A stretch of DNA of 45,420 nt. Source: Gemmatimonadaceae bacterium (GTDB taxonomy: Bacteria > Gemmatimonadota > Gemmatimonadetes > Gemmatimonadales > Gemmatimonadaceae). Of the stretch, positions 30,198 through 39,880 are shown in pieces. The stretch lies in the NCBI GenBank assembly GCA_013813715.1, contig JACCRF010000012.1, positions 1 through 45,420 on the forward strand, in the 5' to 3' direction. Numbering within the stretch: position 1 is the stretch's first letter; each line of letters starts with the position of its first letter. The translations under genes were made by a program, and so were the position numbers. The notes beneath the pieces are model-generated. The model made no database searches, was not told the origin of the DNA, and saw only the letters and a program-made list of their open reading frames with translations.

Positions 30198-31778
30198 CTA
30201 ATTATCCGCGAGCCGCTGAACAGAAATGTCGTCCCATCCCATGATTCCGGAATCGATGCCGGTAAACTCCGCACGCACGCTCGCTAAATCGAGCGCCGAA
30301 GCGCTGACGAACGGTTGGTCCTGGGCTCCCGCCACCGGCTGGCCGCCGATCGAAAGGGAGGTCGTCCTCGTGTTGAGGTTCACCAGTATCGTGAATCGCT
30401 GCGCCGCGTGGCGGATCCAGCCGCCAGCGGGAATGTTCCCGTTATAGGTGAGAAGATCCTGGCCCGACTGGCTCGAATACACCAGCCGCGCAATCTCGGC
30501 GCCGGTGCTCGAGCGGAGCACAAATGGTGCGCCCTTAAGCGTGGGACCATCCTGGAGCGACGACCATTCCACTCGATAGAGGCCGTCCGACGCCACGATC
30601 GACGCGCTTGAGGAGTTGAGCCCGCCCCACAGGTCCAGTCCGCCACAGGTGCTGCAGTTTCCGCCGCCCTGACTGAGCACAACCGGCGAGTTGGTCAGCG
30701 TCCCCAAAGACGCCTGCACGAGAATCGACCCCGGCGGCGTTGCCTCCGCCTTGAGCCAGGTGCCGACATTCGGAGCCTCGGGTGGCAACCCCGCCGTCGA
30801 AGAAAAATCGGCGCTGAACACGAGAAGGTCCACACCTCCGAACGGACTCAGGCCTCCGCCCGAGATTCCGCCAAGCCCGCCGTGTGCCGCATACGCGCGG
30901 CGGACGGTGAATGCAGATTTAACCAGCGATGCCAGTCTTCGCGCCGCGCCGCCGAGGCCGTCGCCCATCGAGCCCGTTGTCGACGTGCCATTGCAGAAGC
31001 TGAGCGAGGGATAGGCCGAGGGGGTCGGCTCGGTGATCTCGGTCTTGCCCGAAACGAGATGCGCGAGCGCCGGCATATTTCCGTGCAACGCCTCGTCGAG
31101 GGGCTGGCATATGCCGACTTGTACGTCGAAGCCAGGGCTCACAGCCGGGCTCGCCGAAAACTCGAAACACTTGCCGGTCTGTTCCAGATTCGTTCCTGTC
31201 AGGCAGTTGTCCGGCAGCGGATAGATCGAAAAGAGGTGGCCGATCGGGTCTGCCGTTGATTGCGGCGAATACTTGAGCGCGGCCTTCTGCGCTATCGAGA
31301 CCTCCGCGGTCGTGGCCGTTGCCGGGATAACCTTCGCAGCTCCAGTTGACTCGAGCACGGTGGCCGGCAGGCCCGGCGCTGGATAGTCTACGTATGCGAA
31401 AACTGAGTTCCAGTGGCTGACCGTGCCTGCAGCGGGTGACGCGAAACCGGAAGGCGTCAAAGTCGTGCCGCCCGCCTCCTGGTCGATCGTGAACTGAACA
31501 TAGGTGAGCATGGCTTCCTTCGCCTGCGCCAGGTTCCCCGCGCAGGCCGCGGTAACAACGCCCCACAGATTCTGGGCCGCCTTGAGCGTCGTGCGCTCGA
31601 AGAGCCCCTTCTGCTGGTCACTGATTGACCTGCCAAGCGACGCGCTGCATGCGCCGCCCGCGGGACGGGCAAATCGGACCGCCACGTCGGGCCCGGTGGC
31701 CGCAGGTGGAGAATCGTCCGCGCACGCTCCAGCAACCACAGCGATCAGCATCAATACCGCACCTCGGTTCAACCGCAT
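30198..31778 (-). CDS. Hypothetical secreted lipoprotein
   Basis: I do not recognise a family for the whole protein. It has 526 residues. A lipoprotein signal is clear: MRLNRGAVLMLIAVVAG followed by the lipobox AC at residue 19. The body is Ser/Thr/Gly-rich with several cysteines (for example GGNCSTCGG) that could form disulfides. The C-terminal 140 residues (EWSSLQDGPTLKGAPFV... to WDDISVQRLADN) look like a lectin/LamG-type beta-sandwich, by pattern only. AGGAGG at good spacing supports the start. It has its own terminator and is therefore likely monocistronic. Confidence 0.75.
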   Translation of the reverse strand: MRLNRGAVLMLIAVVAGACADDSPPAATGPDVAVRFARPAGGACSASLGRSISDQQKGLFERTTLKAAQNLWGVVTAACAGNLAQAKEAMLTYVQFTIDQEAGGTTLTPSGFASPAAGTVSHWNSVFAYVDYPAPGLPATVLESTGAAKVIPATATTAEVSIAQKAALKYSPQSTADPIGHLFSIYPLPDNCLTGTNLEQTGKCFEFSASPAVSPGFDVQVGICQPLDEALHGNMPALAHLVSGKTEITEPTPSAYPSLSFCNGTSTTGSMGDGLGGAARRLASLVKSAFTVRRAYAAHGGLGGISGGGLSPFGGVDLLVFSADFSSTAGLPPEAPNVGTWLKAEATPPGSILVQASLGTLTNSPVVLSQGGGNCSTCGGLDLWGGLNSSSASIVASDGLYRVEWSSLQDGPTLKGAPFVLRSSTGAEIARLVYSSQSGQDLLTYNGNIPAGGWIRHAAQRFTILVNLNTRTTSLSIGGQPVAGAQDQPFVSASALDLASVRAEFTGIDSGIMGWDDISVQRLADN

Positions 31779-31825
31779 GCCCGGCCTCCTGTTGAATTGT
31801 CCCCGTCAACCAGCGAATTCCCCTT

Positions 31826-31844
31826 AAAAAGGGGGCGTCCCCCT
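31826..31844 (-). terminator. Rho-independent terminator after the TPR kinase gene
   Basis: On the minus strand AGGGGG-ACG-CCCCCT is followed by TTTTT, 10 bp after the kinase stop. The short 3-base loop and T run are typical of intrinsic terminators. Confidence 0.75.
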
Positions 31845-31853
31845 CCCTGCGAC

Positions 31854-34421
31854 TCAGCCTGCGCCCGTCACAAGATCCCGAAATCTCCCATCCGCCTTAA
31901 GCGTTCTCCACCACCACGACTGGCTCTTGGCGAAATGATCGCGGTGAGCGGGATTCGTCGAGAGGTACTGGCGCAGCAGCCGGAACGCCTCGGCGGTGTC
32001 ATCCGGAGTGGCAAATAGTGTCCGTACGAACGCTTCGAAAGTAATGAGGTTGCCCTCAGGGTCAACCTTTCCGTCCGCCCGTACGCTCACGAGCAGGCTG
32101 CGGGCACTGTCTTTCTGGCCAGCACGTGCCAGCGCCGCTGCAACGAGGATGGACGCCTCACGCCGCTCATAGTCCCACGTTTTCGGCTGGGAGACCGCCT
32201 TGAGCCTCTCGTAATCGCGCCATGCCTCCGCGATGTTCGGCGGCCGCGCGTCGGTCGTCAGCAGCCAAAGACGACACCGCACAAACAGCGGATTCGCCGG
32301 GAAGCGCCGCCCGCCTTCGTCGCACCATTTCAGTGCGTCGGGAAACTGCTCGAGATCGTATGAGGTCACATACAGTCGCCACAGCAGCGCATCGGTTCCC
32401 GTCAGATAAGCATCCTCTTCGTATGCCTTGCTGGCGGCGAGCTTTGCGCCAATGAAGTCGTCCTTCTGGTTATAGATCTGGCTGAGCTGGCTCCAAGCCT
32501 CGGCGCTGGTCGGCTCGATCTCGACTGCCGCCTTGAGATCCCTTTCGGCGGCGCTCAGAATCTCGGTCGCCTGACGCGGCGTTGTGTAAAGCGCGAATGC
32601 CCACTGTCGATACCGGAGCCTGCCGCGCATTGACAGCGCGGCAGCGCTACGATTGTCGCGCGCCAGAGCACGATCCGCGTGCGCGATCCCCTCCTCGAGA
32701 AGCGGCTTGGCCTCGATTGGTCCTCTGGCGGCGGCGGCACGCGAGAGGGAGACTCTCGCACGGTCGGCAATCGGTTCGACCCACCGACTGTCGAGTCTCT
32801 CCGCCTGAGCCAGCAGCGAGTCCGCGAGCAGGAAGCTCTTCCGGCTCGAGACACTATCACCCTGCCTGGCCTGCGATTCAGCGTCGCGCCTTACCTTGGC
32901 CGCGCGCTGAAGGGCCGTCCATGCTGCCACGTTCGACGTCCCTGACCTGGCGTCGCGCAGCTTGATCTCTTCGCCGACTCTCGCCCGGAGGAAGTTCGCA
33001 ACTTCAGTCGCGAGCGCGTCACGCACTGCGAAGACATCTCCCTTGGACTGCTCGAAACTCTTCCGGTTGAGGTCGGCTCCCGTGTTACCGTCGACCAGGC
33101 GCACCGACACCCGAAGTTTGTCGCCCTCCTCCTCGATTGTGCCGCGGACGAGCGTTCCGGCACTGAGCTCGCGCGCGATGCTGTCAACGTCGGCTTCACC
33201 GCCGCGGTACTTTGAAACTCCGCCTCTGGACACGACGTCGAGAGCCTGCACCTGAGCCAGCCGGTCGATGAGGCTCTCAGTGAGCCCGTCGGCCATATAC
33301 CCGAGCGTTCCGCCAGGGCTCACGTCGTCGAAGTAGAGCACGGCCACTCTGGCCGGGCTCATCCCGCCCGTATCCGCCGAGGCAGCCGACGGACGCCCCC
33401 AGACGCGCCAACCCAGGCCAGCCGCCGCGATTAGTACGAAAGCAGCCGCTATTCCGAACACTCGCTTGTTGCGCCATCGGGACACTGGAACGTCTACAAA
33501 GCGCGGAACGGCGCGGCGCTCGGCGGTGGTTCGCATCGTCGCTCTTCGATCCACCCGCCGCGTCGTCGTGTGGTAGTCGATGACGCACTCCTGAAGCTCC
33601 TGCGCGAACTCGCCGACCGACGCAAATCTGTCAGCCGGAGATTTCGCCAAGGCCCGTTGCACGATGTCCTCGACCTCATCGGGGATCGTGTTCCGAACTA
33701 TTTGCATCGAGGGCACTGCAGCCATCGAATGGCGGGCCATCACGGCTTGCGCATTGGGGCCCGTGAACGGAGGCTGCCCCACCAGCATCTCATAGAGCAC
33801 GCAGGCAAGGCTGTACAGGTCGCTGCGCCCGTCGATTTCCTTGTCAGCGAAGGCCTGCTCAGGGCTCATGTAGGTCGGGGTGCCAAGCGACATGCCGGTT
33901 TGCGTCAGCGCGCCTCCGGCGCTTCCCATGCTGCTCACGGCCCGCGCGATACCAAAATCCGCGACGATCGCGTGACCATCCTCGATGAGGATATTCTCCG
34001 GCTTGATGTCTCGATGGATGACCCCTTTACGGTGAGCGTAGTCGAGGGCGCTGGCCACTTCGCCGCAGATCTTCAGCGCCTGGTCAATCGCGAGCACCTG
34101 TTCGCGGTCGATGCGCTGCCTGAGTGATTCGCCCTCGATGAAGGGCATGACGTAATACAGCAGTCCCTGGGTCTCTCCCGAGTCGTAGAGCGCCAGGATG
34201 TGCGGATGGCTCAGGCTCGTGGCGATGTGGATTTCGCGGCGAAAACGCTCCGCGCCGAGGGCCACGGCGAGGTCTTCATGGAGGACCTTGATCGCAAGGC
34301 GGCGCTCGTGCTTGACGTCTCGAGCAAGGAACACGGTCGCCATGCCGCCCTTTCCAAGCTCGCGCTCGACGTCGTAGCGATCGCTAAGCCCGGCCTTCAA
34401 CTGCTCGAGAAGCTCTGCCAC
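31854..34421 (-). CDS. Membrane Ser/Thr protein kinase with TolB-like and TPR sensor region
   Basis: This is a PknB-type receptor kinase. About 855 residues: a cytoplasmic kinase domain with the glycine loop GKGGMATVF near residue 24, the ATP lysine in AIKVL, the catalytic HRDIKPEN and ADFGIAR. A transmembrane helix (VFGIAAAFVLIAAAGLGW) lies near residue 320. Then comes a TolB-N/FlgO-like domain (VAVLYFDDVSPGGTLGYMAD... RLAQVQALDVVSR) and a helical TPR-rich tail. Such kinases are abundant in Gemmatimonadota. The GTG at 34421 gives the family-like start (VAELLEQLKAGLSDRY); a GTG at 34472 is the alternative. Confidence 0.9.
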   Translation of the reverse strand: MAELLEQLKAGLSDRYDVERELGKGGMATVFLARDVKHERRLAIKVLHEDLAVALGAERFRREIHIATSLSHPHILALYDSGETQGLLYYVMPFIEGESLRQRIDREQVLAIDQALKICGEVASALDYAHRKGVIHRDIKPENILIEDGHAIVADFGIARAVSSMGSAGGALTQTGMSLGTPTYMSPEQAFADKEIDGRSDLYSLACVLYEMLVGQPPFTGPNAQAVMARHSMAAVPSMQIVRNTIPDEVEDIVQRALAKSPADRFASVGEFAQELQECVIDYHTTTRRVDRRATMRTTAERRAVPRFVDVPVSRWRNKRVFGIAAAFVLIAAAGLGWRVWGRPSAASADTGGMSPARVAVLYFDDVSPGGTLGYMADGLTESLIDRLAQVQALDVVSRGGVSKYRGGEADVDSIARELSAGTLVRGTIEEEGDKLRVSVRLVDGNTGADLNRKSFEQSKGDVFAVRDALATEVANFLRARVGEEIKLRDARSGTSNVAAWTALQRAAKVRRDAESQARQGDSVSSRKSFLLADSLLAQAERLDSRWVEPIADRARVSLSRAAAARGPIEAKPLLEEGIAHADRALARDNRSAAALSMRGRLRYRQWAFALYTTPRQATEILSAAERDLKAAVEIEPTSAEAWSQLSQIYNQKDDFIGAKLAASKAYEEDAYLTGTDALLWRLYVTSYDLEQFPDALKWCDEGGRRFPANPLFVRCRLWLLTTDARPPNIAEAWRDYERLKAVSQPKTWDYERREASILVAAALARAGQKDSARSLLVSVRADGKVDPEGNLITFEAFVRTLFATPDDTAEAFRLLRQYLSTNPAHRDHFAKSQSWWWRTLKADGRFRDLVTGAG

Positions 34422-34645
34422 TATAGAGGGTTCGGGGAATTGAACAGATGGAAAGAATACAATCCGGCCCACATTGCCGCCAGCAGAATCAGGCGTGCGA
34501 GAATTCGACGCGCGAGCACGGGCCGGGCGACCGCACAGACTGCCATTTAATCAGCCAGTGCGGTTCTTCGAAGCGCTATTTCTCACCAGGCCCCGCCCGT
34601 CTCCCCGCCAATATTCGCGGCGCTGAGTCGTGCTCGTGTCGCGAC

Positions 34646-35262
34646 TTACGCGTTGTCCGCCGCGTCGAGGCGCAGCCTCGCAACCGGCTCGGAGGCAACG
34701 GTCGCTGGCGCGCGCACCGGACCGCGCGCTGGGTGGGCTGGCGCGACGGGCCGCTTGGGACGCGATCTGTCGCCGATTCCCCGCACTCTGCCGGGCAGGT
34801 CAGATCTTACCCACGCTACCGCGTCCTCGAGCAGTGTGTACATGACTGGAACGACAAAAAGGGTGAGTAACGTCGATGTGATGAGCCCGCCTATGACCGC
34901 TCGCGCCATCGGGGCACGCTGCTCGGCCCCTTCGCCGATGGCCATCGCGAGCGGCATCATTCCGAAAATCATCGCGACCGTTGTCATGATGATCGGGCGC
35001 AGACGAATTCTGCCTGCGGTGAGGAGCGCTTCCGCGCGCGCCATTCCGGCGGCGCGCTGCTGGTTCGCAAAATCCACGAGCAGAATTCCGTTCTTCGTCA
35101 CCAGGCCCATCAGCATGATGATGCCGATCATGGTCATGACGTTGATGTTGCCGCCGGTGAGCAGCAGGGCTAGCGCGACTCCAATGAAGCTGAGGGGAAG
35201 CGCGAGCATGATCGCCGCCGGCTGGAAGAAAGAGCCGAACAGGGAGGCGAGGTGTCCGAAAG
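34646..35262 (-). pseudogene. 5'-truncated RND multidrug-efflux transporter
   Basis: The conserved last membrane block of AcrB/HAE1-type pumps is present: IMLALPLSFIGVALALLLTG, then IGIIMLMGLVTKNGILLVDF and LRPIIMTTVAMIFGMMPLA. About 200 residues remain of a protein normally over 1000. Homology can be followed upstream to a segment like ASLFGSFFQP, and then a TGA interrupts the frame at about 35265. The remaining 800 residues are absent. The tail after the last helix is an Arg/Pro-rich extension. It cannot function as a pump. Confidence 0.85.
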
Positions 35263-35313
35263 GTCACCATTATTTACAGGTTCGTAACACCTATCGTGAT
35301 GCGCAACGCGCGA

Positions 35314-35319
35314 TATAAT
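35314..35319 (+). promoter_or_regulatory. Consensus -10 element for the repeat lipoprotein gene
   Basis: A perfect TATAAT lies 239 bp before the start codon at 35558, without a recognisable -35 hexamer at 16-18 bases. If used, the transcript has a leader of about 230 nt. The leader contains a hairpin at about 35459-35496 (GGATC/GATCC plus CTCAGAC/GTCTGGG arms). Confidence 0.4.
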
Positions 35320-35557
35320 GACACAATCTGGAACTGAGGAGCGAGCAATTTCGCCGCCCTCGCCCGCGGGGAAAGAATGCACCCCCGAAAACGCCCGAGA
35401 CACTCCAAACCAGCTTCCGTTTCATCTGTTTTCTCTGGCTCGCGAAATGCATAAGGTGGATCCTCAGACCAGGCACGCATGTCTGGGCAGATCCGAAGGT
35501 GGAGCTTTTTCTCTCATCACATCGTCGTGCCTTTCCAGGCAACGGAGGTACCACCGC

Positions 35558-36514
35558 ATGAACCCGCTCAGCCGCCGCTCGCTTGCAGTGACTTCGACTC
35601 TCGCGACGCTCATGTTCAGCGCCTGCGACAAGGGTTTGGTCACCGCACCTGAACCGCAATCCGCACTTCCGGAAGCCGGGCCCCGACTCGCCGAAGTCTT
35701 GCCCGCAGTTCCTGCTTCCACCCCGTACCCGGGCACTCAGCAGGCGGGCCGCGCCGTGGTCTGCAAGCATGAGTCGAGTCCCGCTGGAACCTACACGTTT
35801 AACATCGCTGTCTCTGGAAGCGTGACCGGCGATCAGCACACCTCGACCGCTACGCTCCAGCCGGGCCAGTGTGCGATCGTCTTCAACCGCACTACAGCAA
35901 CCACCGCACCACCGGCTACCGTCACGGTGAATGAAGTTGTGCCCGCCGGCGCGACTTACCAGGTAAGCAACGTGAGTGCCGTCGGAACATCCGGCGCGGC
36001 GAGCACCGCCACGCACGGCACGGTGACACCCAATTGGTTTCATGGCGGCGTGATAACGTTCACGAACGTAGTCTCAGCTACGCCCAATTTCGGACTTGGC
36101 TCGGCGCCCTATCCTGGCACCGAGACGCCCGGCCAGGCCAAAGTTTGCAAGCATGCTGCGAGCCCTGCGGGCCTATACACCTTCAACATCTCCGCCGCAG
36201 GCACAATCGCCGGCGACCAGGTTGCTTCGACGATAAGCATAGGGCCTGGCCAGTGCGCGATCGTGTTCATCCGCACCACTGCCAACACGAGTCTCGCCAC
36301 GCTGACGGTTACTGAAGTCGTGCCTGCCGGCATGGCAGTCACGTCAATCGTCAAGATTCAGTTCGGCGTTACGACGACGTTGCTGGGTGTCTCAAGCGCA
36401 ACCATTTCCGAGAACTTTTTCCATGGCGGCGTACTGACGTTCACCAACGCGCTGGTATGCGTGCCGCTACCGTTCCATCCCTGCCCTTCTCCGACAGGTG
36501 GCCTTGGATCATAG
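35558..36514 (+). CDS. Secreted lipoprotein with two tandem ~110-residue repeats
   Basis: I do not recognise a named family. The protein is 318 residues from the ATG at 35558, which has a strong GGAGGT 8 bp before it. The N-terminus is a lipoprotein signal with lipobox LMFSAC. After a short linker, two homologous repeats begin PYPGTQQAGRAVVCKHESSP and PYPGTETPGQAKVCKHAASP. Each continues with AGxYTFNI, a PGQCAIVF block with the second conserved cysteine, VxEVVPAG and FHGGVxTFTN. The paired cysteines suggest one disulfide per repeat and an immunoglobulin-like fold. It is a rare plus-strand gene in this part and has its own terminator. Confidence 0.8.
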   Translation: MNPLSRRSLAVTSTLATLMFSACDKGLVTAPEPQSALPEAGPRLAEVLPAVPASTPYPGTQQAGRAVVCKHESSPAGTYTFNIAVSGSVTGDQHTSTATLQPGQCAIVFNRTTATTAPPATVTVNEVVPAGATYQVSNVSAVGTSGAASTATHGTVTPNWFHGGVITFTNVVSATPNFGLGSAPYPGTETPGQAKVCKHAASPAGLYTFNISAAGTIAGDQVASTISIGPGQCAIVFIRTTANTSLATLTVTEVVPAGMAVTSIVKIQFGVTTTLLGVSSATISENFFHGGVLTFTNALVCVPLPFHPCPSPTGGLGS

Positions 36515-36608
36515 CCTTCCGCCAACCGGAACTGGCCTTCGTCGCCGAACGCTCGCCCGAATCAGCAGCTTCGAGGCTGATCGGGCTTCGCGGACGTAGG
36601 GCGCGATA

Positions 36609-36650
36609 GAAGAGGGGGCTCTCGGTCGGAGGCCCCTCTTCTCTTGTTTT
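36609..36650 (+). terminator. Rho-independent terminator after the repeat lipoprotein gene
   Basis: A 9-bp perfect stem (GAAGAGGGG with CCCCTCTTC) with a 15-base loop is followed by TCTTGTTTT. It lies about 95 bp after the stop at 36514. Confidence 0.75.
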
Positions 36651-36840
36651 CGCAGGCATTGCGTGTGAAACAGTTCAGCTTCACCGCGCCTGACAGATAC
36701 CGGGACGACATCCTGAAGGCGGCGCGCAAATAACAATCTGGTTCCCGCCCTATTCACCGCTGAGGTCGAACCTCCAGACGTTTCACGTCAGTCAGCGATT
36801 CGAGAGCCAAGCTCCGCCGCAATCCGAGCTCTGTTTGCTC
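36651..36840. other. Intergenic stretch with a short coding-like tail
   Basis: The segment after the terminator holds no full gene. On the plus strand, about 25 codons up to a TAA at 36731-36733 read ...KQFSFTAPDRYRDDILKAARK, which looks like the end of a protein, but no start or family can be assigned. Nothing else stands out. Confidence 0.3.
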
Positions 36841-37475
36841 TCACCGCGCCACGTTGCCGATCCACGCATCGCCGCGATAGTCGCTCGTTACGACGAGAAC
36901 TCGGTTCATATCCTCCGACACGAGGAAGGTCGCAACGGGTCGGGCTGGGCTGCCTATTCGCTGGACCCGTCCTCCGATGCGCGTCCGATAGAACGTCGAA
37001 GTTTCCATCGTGTCGAAAATCCTGATCAGGAGCGATGCATCTTGCAGCCAGAACAGGTCCGCATACTCGGCGAACGTGGTCCAGAGTTGAGTGAAGCGAC
37101 CATCGGCCAACGAAAGCACGCCAATCCCAATTGAGTCTCCAGAAGCGTTCGTACCAGCGAAGGCGATAAAGCGTCCCTCCGGCGACGCCCTCATCCGAAA
37201 AGCGCGGGCATACCAGCGAGGAATCTCAATTTGTTTTGCCGTGGCTCACCATCGCGCTGCACGTTGATCGTGCGACCACCCAGCGGGATCCACGCCCATC
37301 CTAACCCATGGATCCTCGAGGGACTCGTGACGCTCGAGTCAGGTATCGAGAGAACACCGCTTTGCCGCCGGGTTCGATAGTCCAGCAGCGATAGCCGGAC
37401 TCCCGACGCATTTACATCTCTTATGCCCAGCGTGGTTGAATCAACGAACCACGCAGCGTGATGCCGTCCCGGAAC
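36841..37475 (-). pseudogene. Detached PD40 (beta-propeller) tail of the adjacent kinase, two frames
   Basis: Directly behind the kinase stop, the next minus frame reads HHAAWFVDSTTLGIRDVNAS and VRLSLLDYRTRRQSG and continues to about 37240. A third frame then carries KQIEIPRWYARAFRMRASPE into GRFIAFAGTN... and ends at 36841 with ...GDAWIGNVAR. These are successive PD40/WD-like blades that logically continue the kinase at 37421-39427. Each step from one frame to the next equals one missing base (or two extra). Confidence 0.75.
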
Positions 37476-39427
37476 ACTGGTCTCCGCCCCCCTCCGAATG
37501 GCATCACTGAAAGCTGCGAGGTGCCCTCCTCCGGACTTATGTCGCGCCCGAGGAGCATCGCACTTCCGTCAGGTGATAGACTGAGAATGAAGTTGCTCGT
37601 CAAGCGCATAAAACGCTCGTCCTCGGAAAATCTTCCGGTGAGCAGATCGACGAAGCTAAGCGCATAGAAATCATGCTGGACCGTCTGGTCCTCGAACACA
37701 AGCGCGCTTCCGTCGGCTGTTACGCTGATTGCCGTCGGTTTTCCCATGTAAACTGTGTCGCCCCGCTCGGCTAATTGTCCCGTACGCACGTCGAAGGGAA
37801 TGCGAACCACGGCGCCCTGATTCGTCATTCGCGAAACGGTCGAGATAAAGAGAGCATCAGAGCTCGCCGCCCCCCAAGGGACGTCAGGACCTTGGGAAAA
37901 CCGTATTGACGAGTAGTGCTTGCCGCTACGGTCGGATGAGATCCACTCGGTAGTCCGATCGACAGTGAGTGCGTAGACAAGGCGCCGGGAGTTTGGAACT
38001 GATACCAAGCGCGTGATCACGCCTGTGGGGCCTGCTACGCGAATACTATCGATCGGCACGCCATCCAGGCCACTGACGAGAATCCAGGAGGTGGCGGAGG
38101 GAACACTTCCCCGAACCAGCAGCAGAGAATCACCTCCCGCCCAGAACGCAGCCGGCCCATTTGTTCCCAGCTGCCGCGCCGGACCGCCCAGCGTCGACAC
38201 CAGAAACCAGCTGAAAACACCTTTTGTGGATCCGAGGAATAGAATATTTCGCTGGTCGGGGCTCACCTCCAAACTATATAGCGCGGTAGCACCCTCGAGC
38301 AGCCGACGCGACGATCCACCAGCGATGTCCTTCATCTCGATCCCGTATCGGCACCCTCCCGTTCCGCAGTCGGTAACCACGTAGGCGATCATTCTGCCAT
38401 CGTCCGATACATCAGGCAGCCTCACACGGCCATTGTTTGTGATCTGAGTTCGATCGCGAAGCGCAACTATCGAAGGCGCTAACGGGTCGGATTTGCCTTG
38501 AGTGAGCCACACGCTCGTGCCAATCACCGCTACCGCACTAACCGCTATTGCCAACATCATATTTCTGGATGCGGAGAGTGGGCTCTGACGCTCGCGGGCG
38601 CCCGCAGACAGCGCTCGCGCAAACTCGCCCGCAGAGCCGAATCGGTCAGCCGGTGTCTTCGCCAGAGCCTTCGCTGTCGCCTGCTCCATCGCGAGTGGAA
38701 TCGTCTCTCTCACGACCCGGAGCTTGATCGGGTTTTGCGTGAGCAGCTTCGCGATGATCGCCTGCGCGGAAGGACCAGTCACCGGCGGCTCCCCCGCCAT
38801 CATCTCGTAGAACACCGCGGCAAGAGAATACACATCGCTCCGGCGATCGACCCCACGGTCGCCCATCGCCTGCTCGGGACTCATGTACTTCGGAGTGCCT
38901 AGTGGCAATCCCATTTCCGTCAGGCGGTCACCGCCGCCTTCCTTGACCGCGAGCGCGATACCGAAATCGGCGAGCACGGCCTCACCCTGGTGCAGCAGGA
39001 TGTTCTCGGGCTTGACGTCGCGGTGCACCACTCCCTGACCGTGCGCGCAATCGAGGGCGCTCGCCACCTGCGTGATAATCGAGAGCGCATCCTGCACCTC
39101 GAGCTGGTTCTCCCTTTCCAGCTTCGCTCTCAGCGACTCTCCCCGAACGTAGGGCAGCACATAGTAAAGAATGCCATCGGCCGATCCTGAATCGATCAGC
39201 GTCAGGATGTGGGGATGGTCTAGCTTTGCCGCGATGCGAACTTCGGAGAGAAACCGCTCAGTGCCGATCACTGCGCTCAAATCGGCGCGGAGCACCTTCA
39301 ACGCGACTTCGCGGTCGTGCTTCAGATCGCGAGCGAGGTACACCGTAGCCATCCCGCCGACACCGATCTGTCGTTCTATCTGATACCGGCCTGCCATCGA
39401 TGTACGGAGCCTATCGAGAACACTCAA
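37421..39427 (-). CDS. Membrane Ser/Thr protein kinase with PD40 sensor region (apparently frameshift-truncated)
   Basis: This is a PknB-type kinase of 668 residues as it stands. The glycine loop GVGGMATVY, the ATP lysine K44 in ALKVL, HRDVKPEN and ADFGIAL are intact. A transmembrane helix (NMMLAIAVSAVAVIGTSVWL) lies near residue 300, followed by PD40-type blades (LPDVSDDGRMIAYV, LEVSPDQRNILFLG, ISVTADGSALVFED, LSLSPDGSAMLLGR). The present C-terminus (ITLRGSLIQPRWA) looks out of frame, and the missing blades continue downstream. The kinase part could still work. The TTG start has GGAG 7 bp before it. Confidence 0.85.
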   Translation of the reverse strand: MSVLDRLRTSMAGRYQIERQIGVGGMATVYLARDLKHDREVALKVLRADLSAVIGTERFLSEVRIAAKLDHPHILTLIDSGSADGILYYVLPYVRGESLRAKLERENQLEVQDALSIITQVASALDCAHGQGVVHRDVKPENILLHQGEAVLADFGIALAVKEGGGDRLTEMGLPLGTPKYMSPEQAMGDRGVDRRSDVYSLAAVFYEMMAGEPPVTGPSAQAIIAKLLTQNPIKLRVVRETIPLAMEQATAKALAKTPADRFGSAGEFARALSAGARERQSPLSASRNMMLAIAVSAVAVIGTSVWLTQGKSDPLAPSIVALRDRTQITNNGRVRLPDVSDDGRMIAYVVTDCGTGGCRYGIEMKDIAGGSSRRLLEGATALYSLEVSPDQRNILFLGSTKGVFSWFLVSTLGGPARQLGTNGPAAFWAGGDSLLLVRGSVPSATSWILVSGLDGVPIDSIRVAGPTGVITRLVSVPNSRRLVYALTVDRTTEWISSDRSGKHYSSIRFSQGPDVPWGAASSDALFISTVSRMTNQGAVVRIPFDVRTGQLAERGDTVYMGKPTAISVTADGSALVFEDQTVQHDFYALSFVDLLTGRFSEDERFMRLTSNFILSLSPDGSAMLLGRDISPEEGTSQLSVMPFGGGRRPVFRDGITLRGSLIQPRWA

Positions 39428-39480
39428 AGGCGAACTCCGGGTGTTGATGCCGCTGCGCAGGTCGTGGGGAGCGCGTGCTT

Positions 39481-39509
39481 AACATACGGTGGTTGCAGTT
39501 ATCAGTCAC
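39481..39509 (-). promoter_or_regulatory. Candidate promoter for the PD40 kinase
   Basis: GTGACT (39504-39509 on the minus strand) and TATGTT (39481-39486) are 17 bases apart, each matching four of six consensus bases, 54 bp before the TTG start. Confidence 0.45.
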
Positions 39510-39880
39510 GCTTTGACGCGGTATGACAGACTACCGAGCTGATACCCCTTCATTCCCTCACTCCGTCGGCAGGACGCGTCATGCACGCGACGATAGCAGA
39601 ACCATGCACTATCCGCGGCATTTCAGACTGAAAGCGACAGTTCTCCCCGCCAGCGCGTGTCGATGGTCGCACTGGGTTCGTGAAAGGCTATTGCCCTAGC
39701 ATAAACCGAGCGCCTGGCCTCGCTGGTTCGCTAACGCTCTTCAGGATCTCAAGGGGATACTGCTGGAGGATCTCCCGGCAGAGCAAGCGGGCACTCGAGG
39801 AGCCGCTGGCATAGACCAAACAGCGATCGAGGCCTTGTTACGGCTATCTTGAATCGTGTAAGGCATTGCCGTGCAACCAG
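39510..39880. other. Gene-free stretch between the kinase promoter and the tRNA-Leu remnant
   Basis: I see no convincing gene, RNA or mobile-element end here. On the plus strand about 50 codons before a TGA near 39852 have no stop, but there is no start or recognisable motif. It is the last host sequence before the element border. Confidence 0.4.

Noticed and set aside
35326-35557. Riboswitch in the long leader of the repeat lipoprotein
   Set aside because: A hairpin is present, but the conserved cores of the c-di-GMP and fluoride classes that I compared do not appear.
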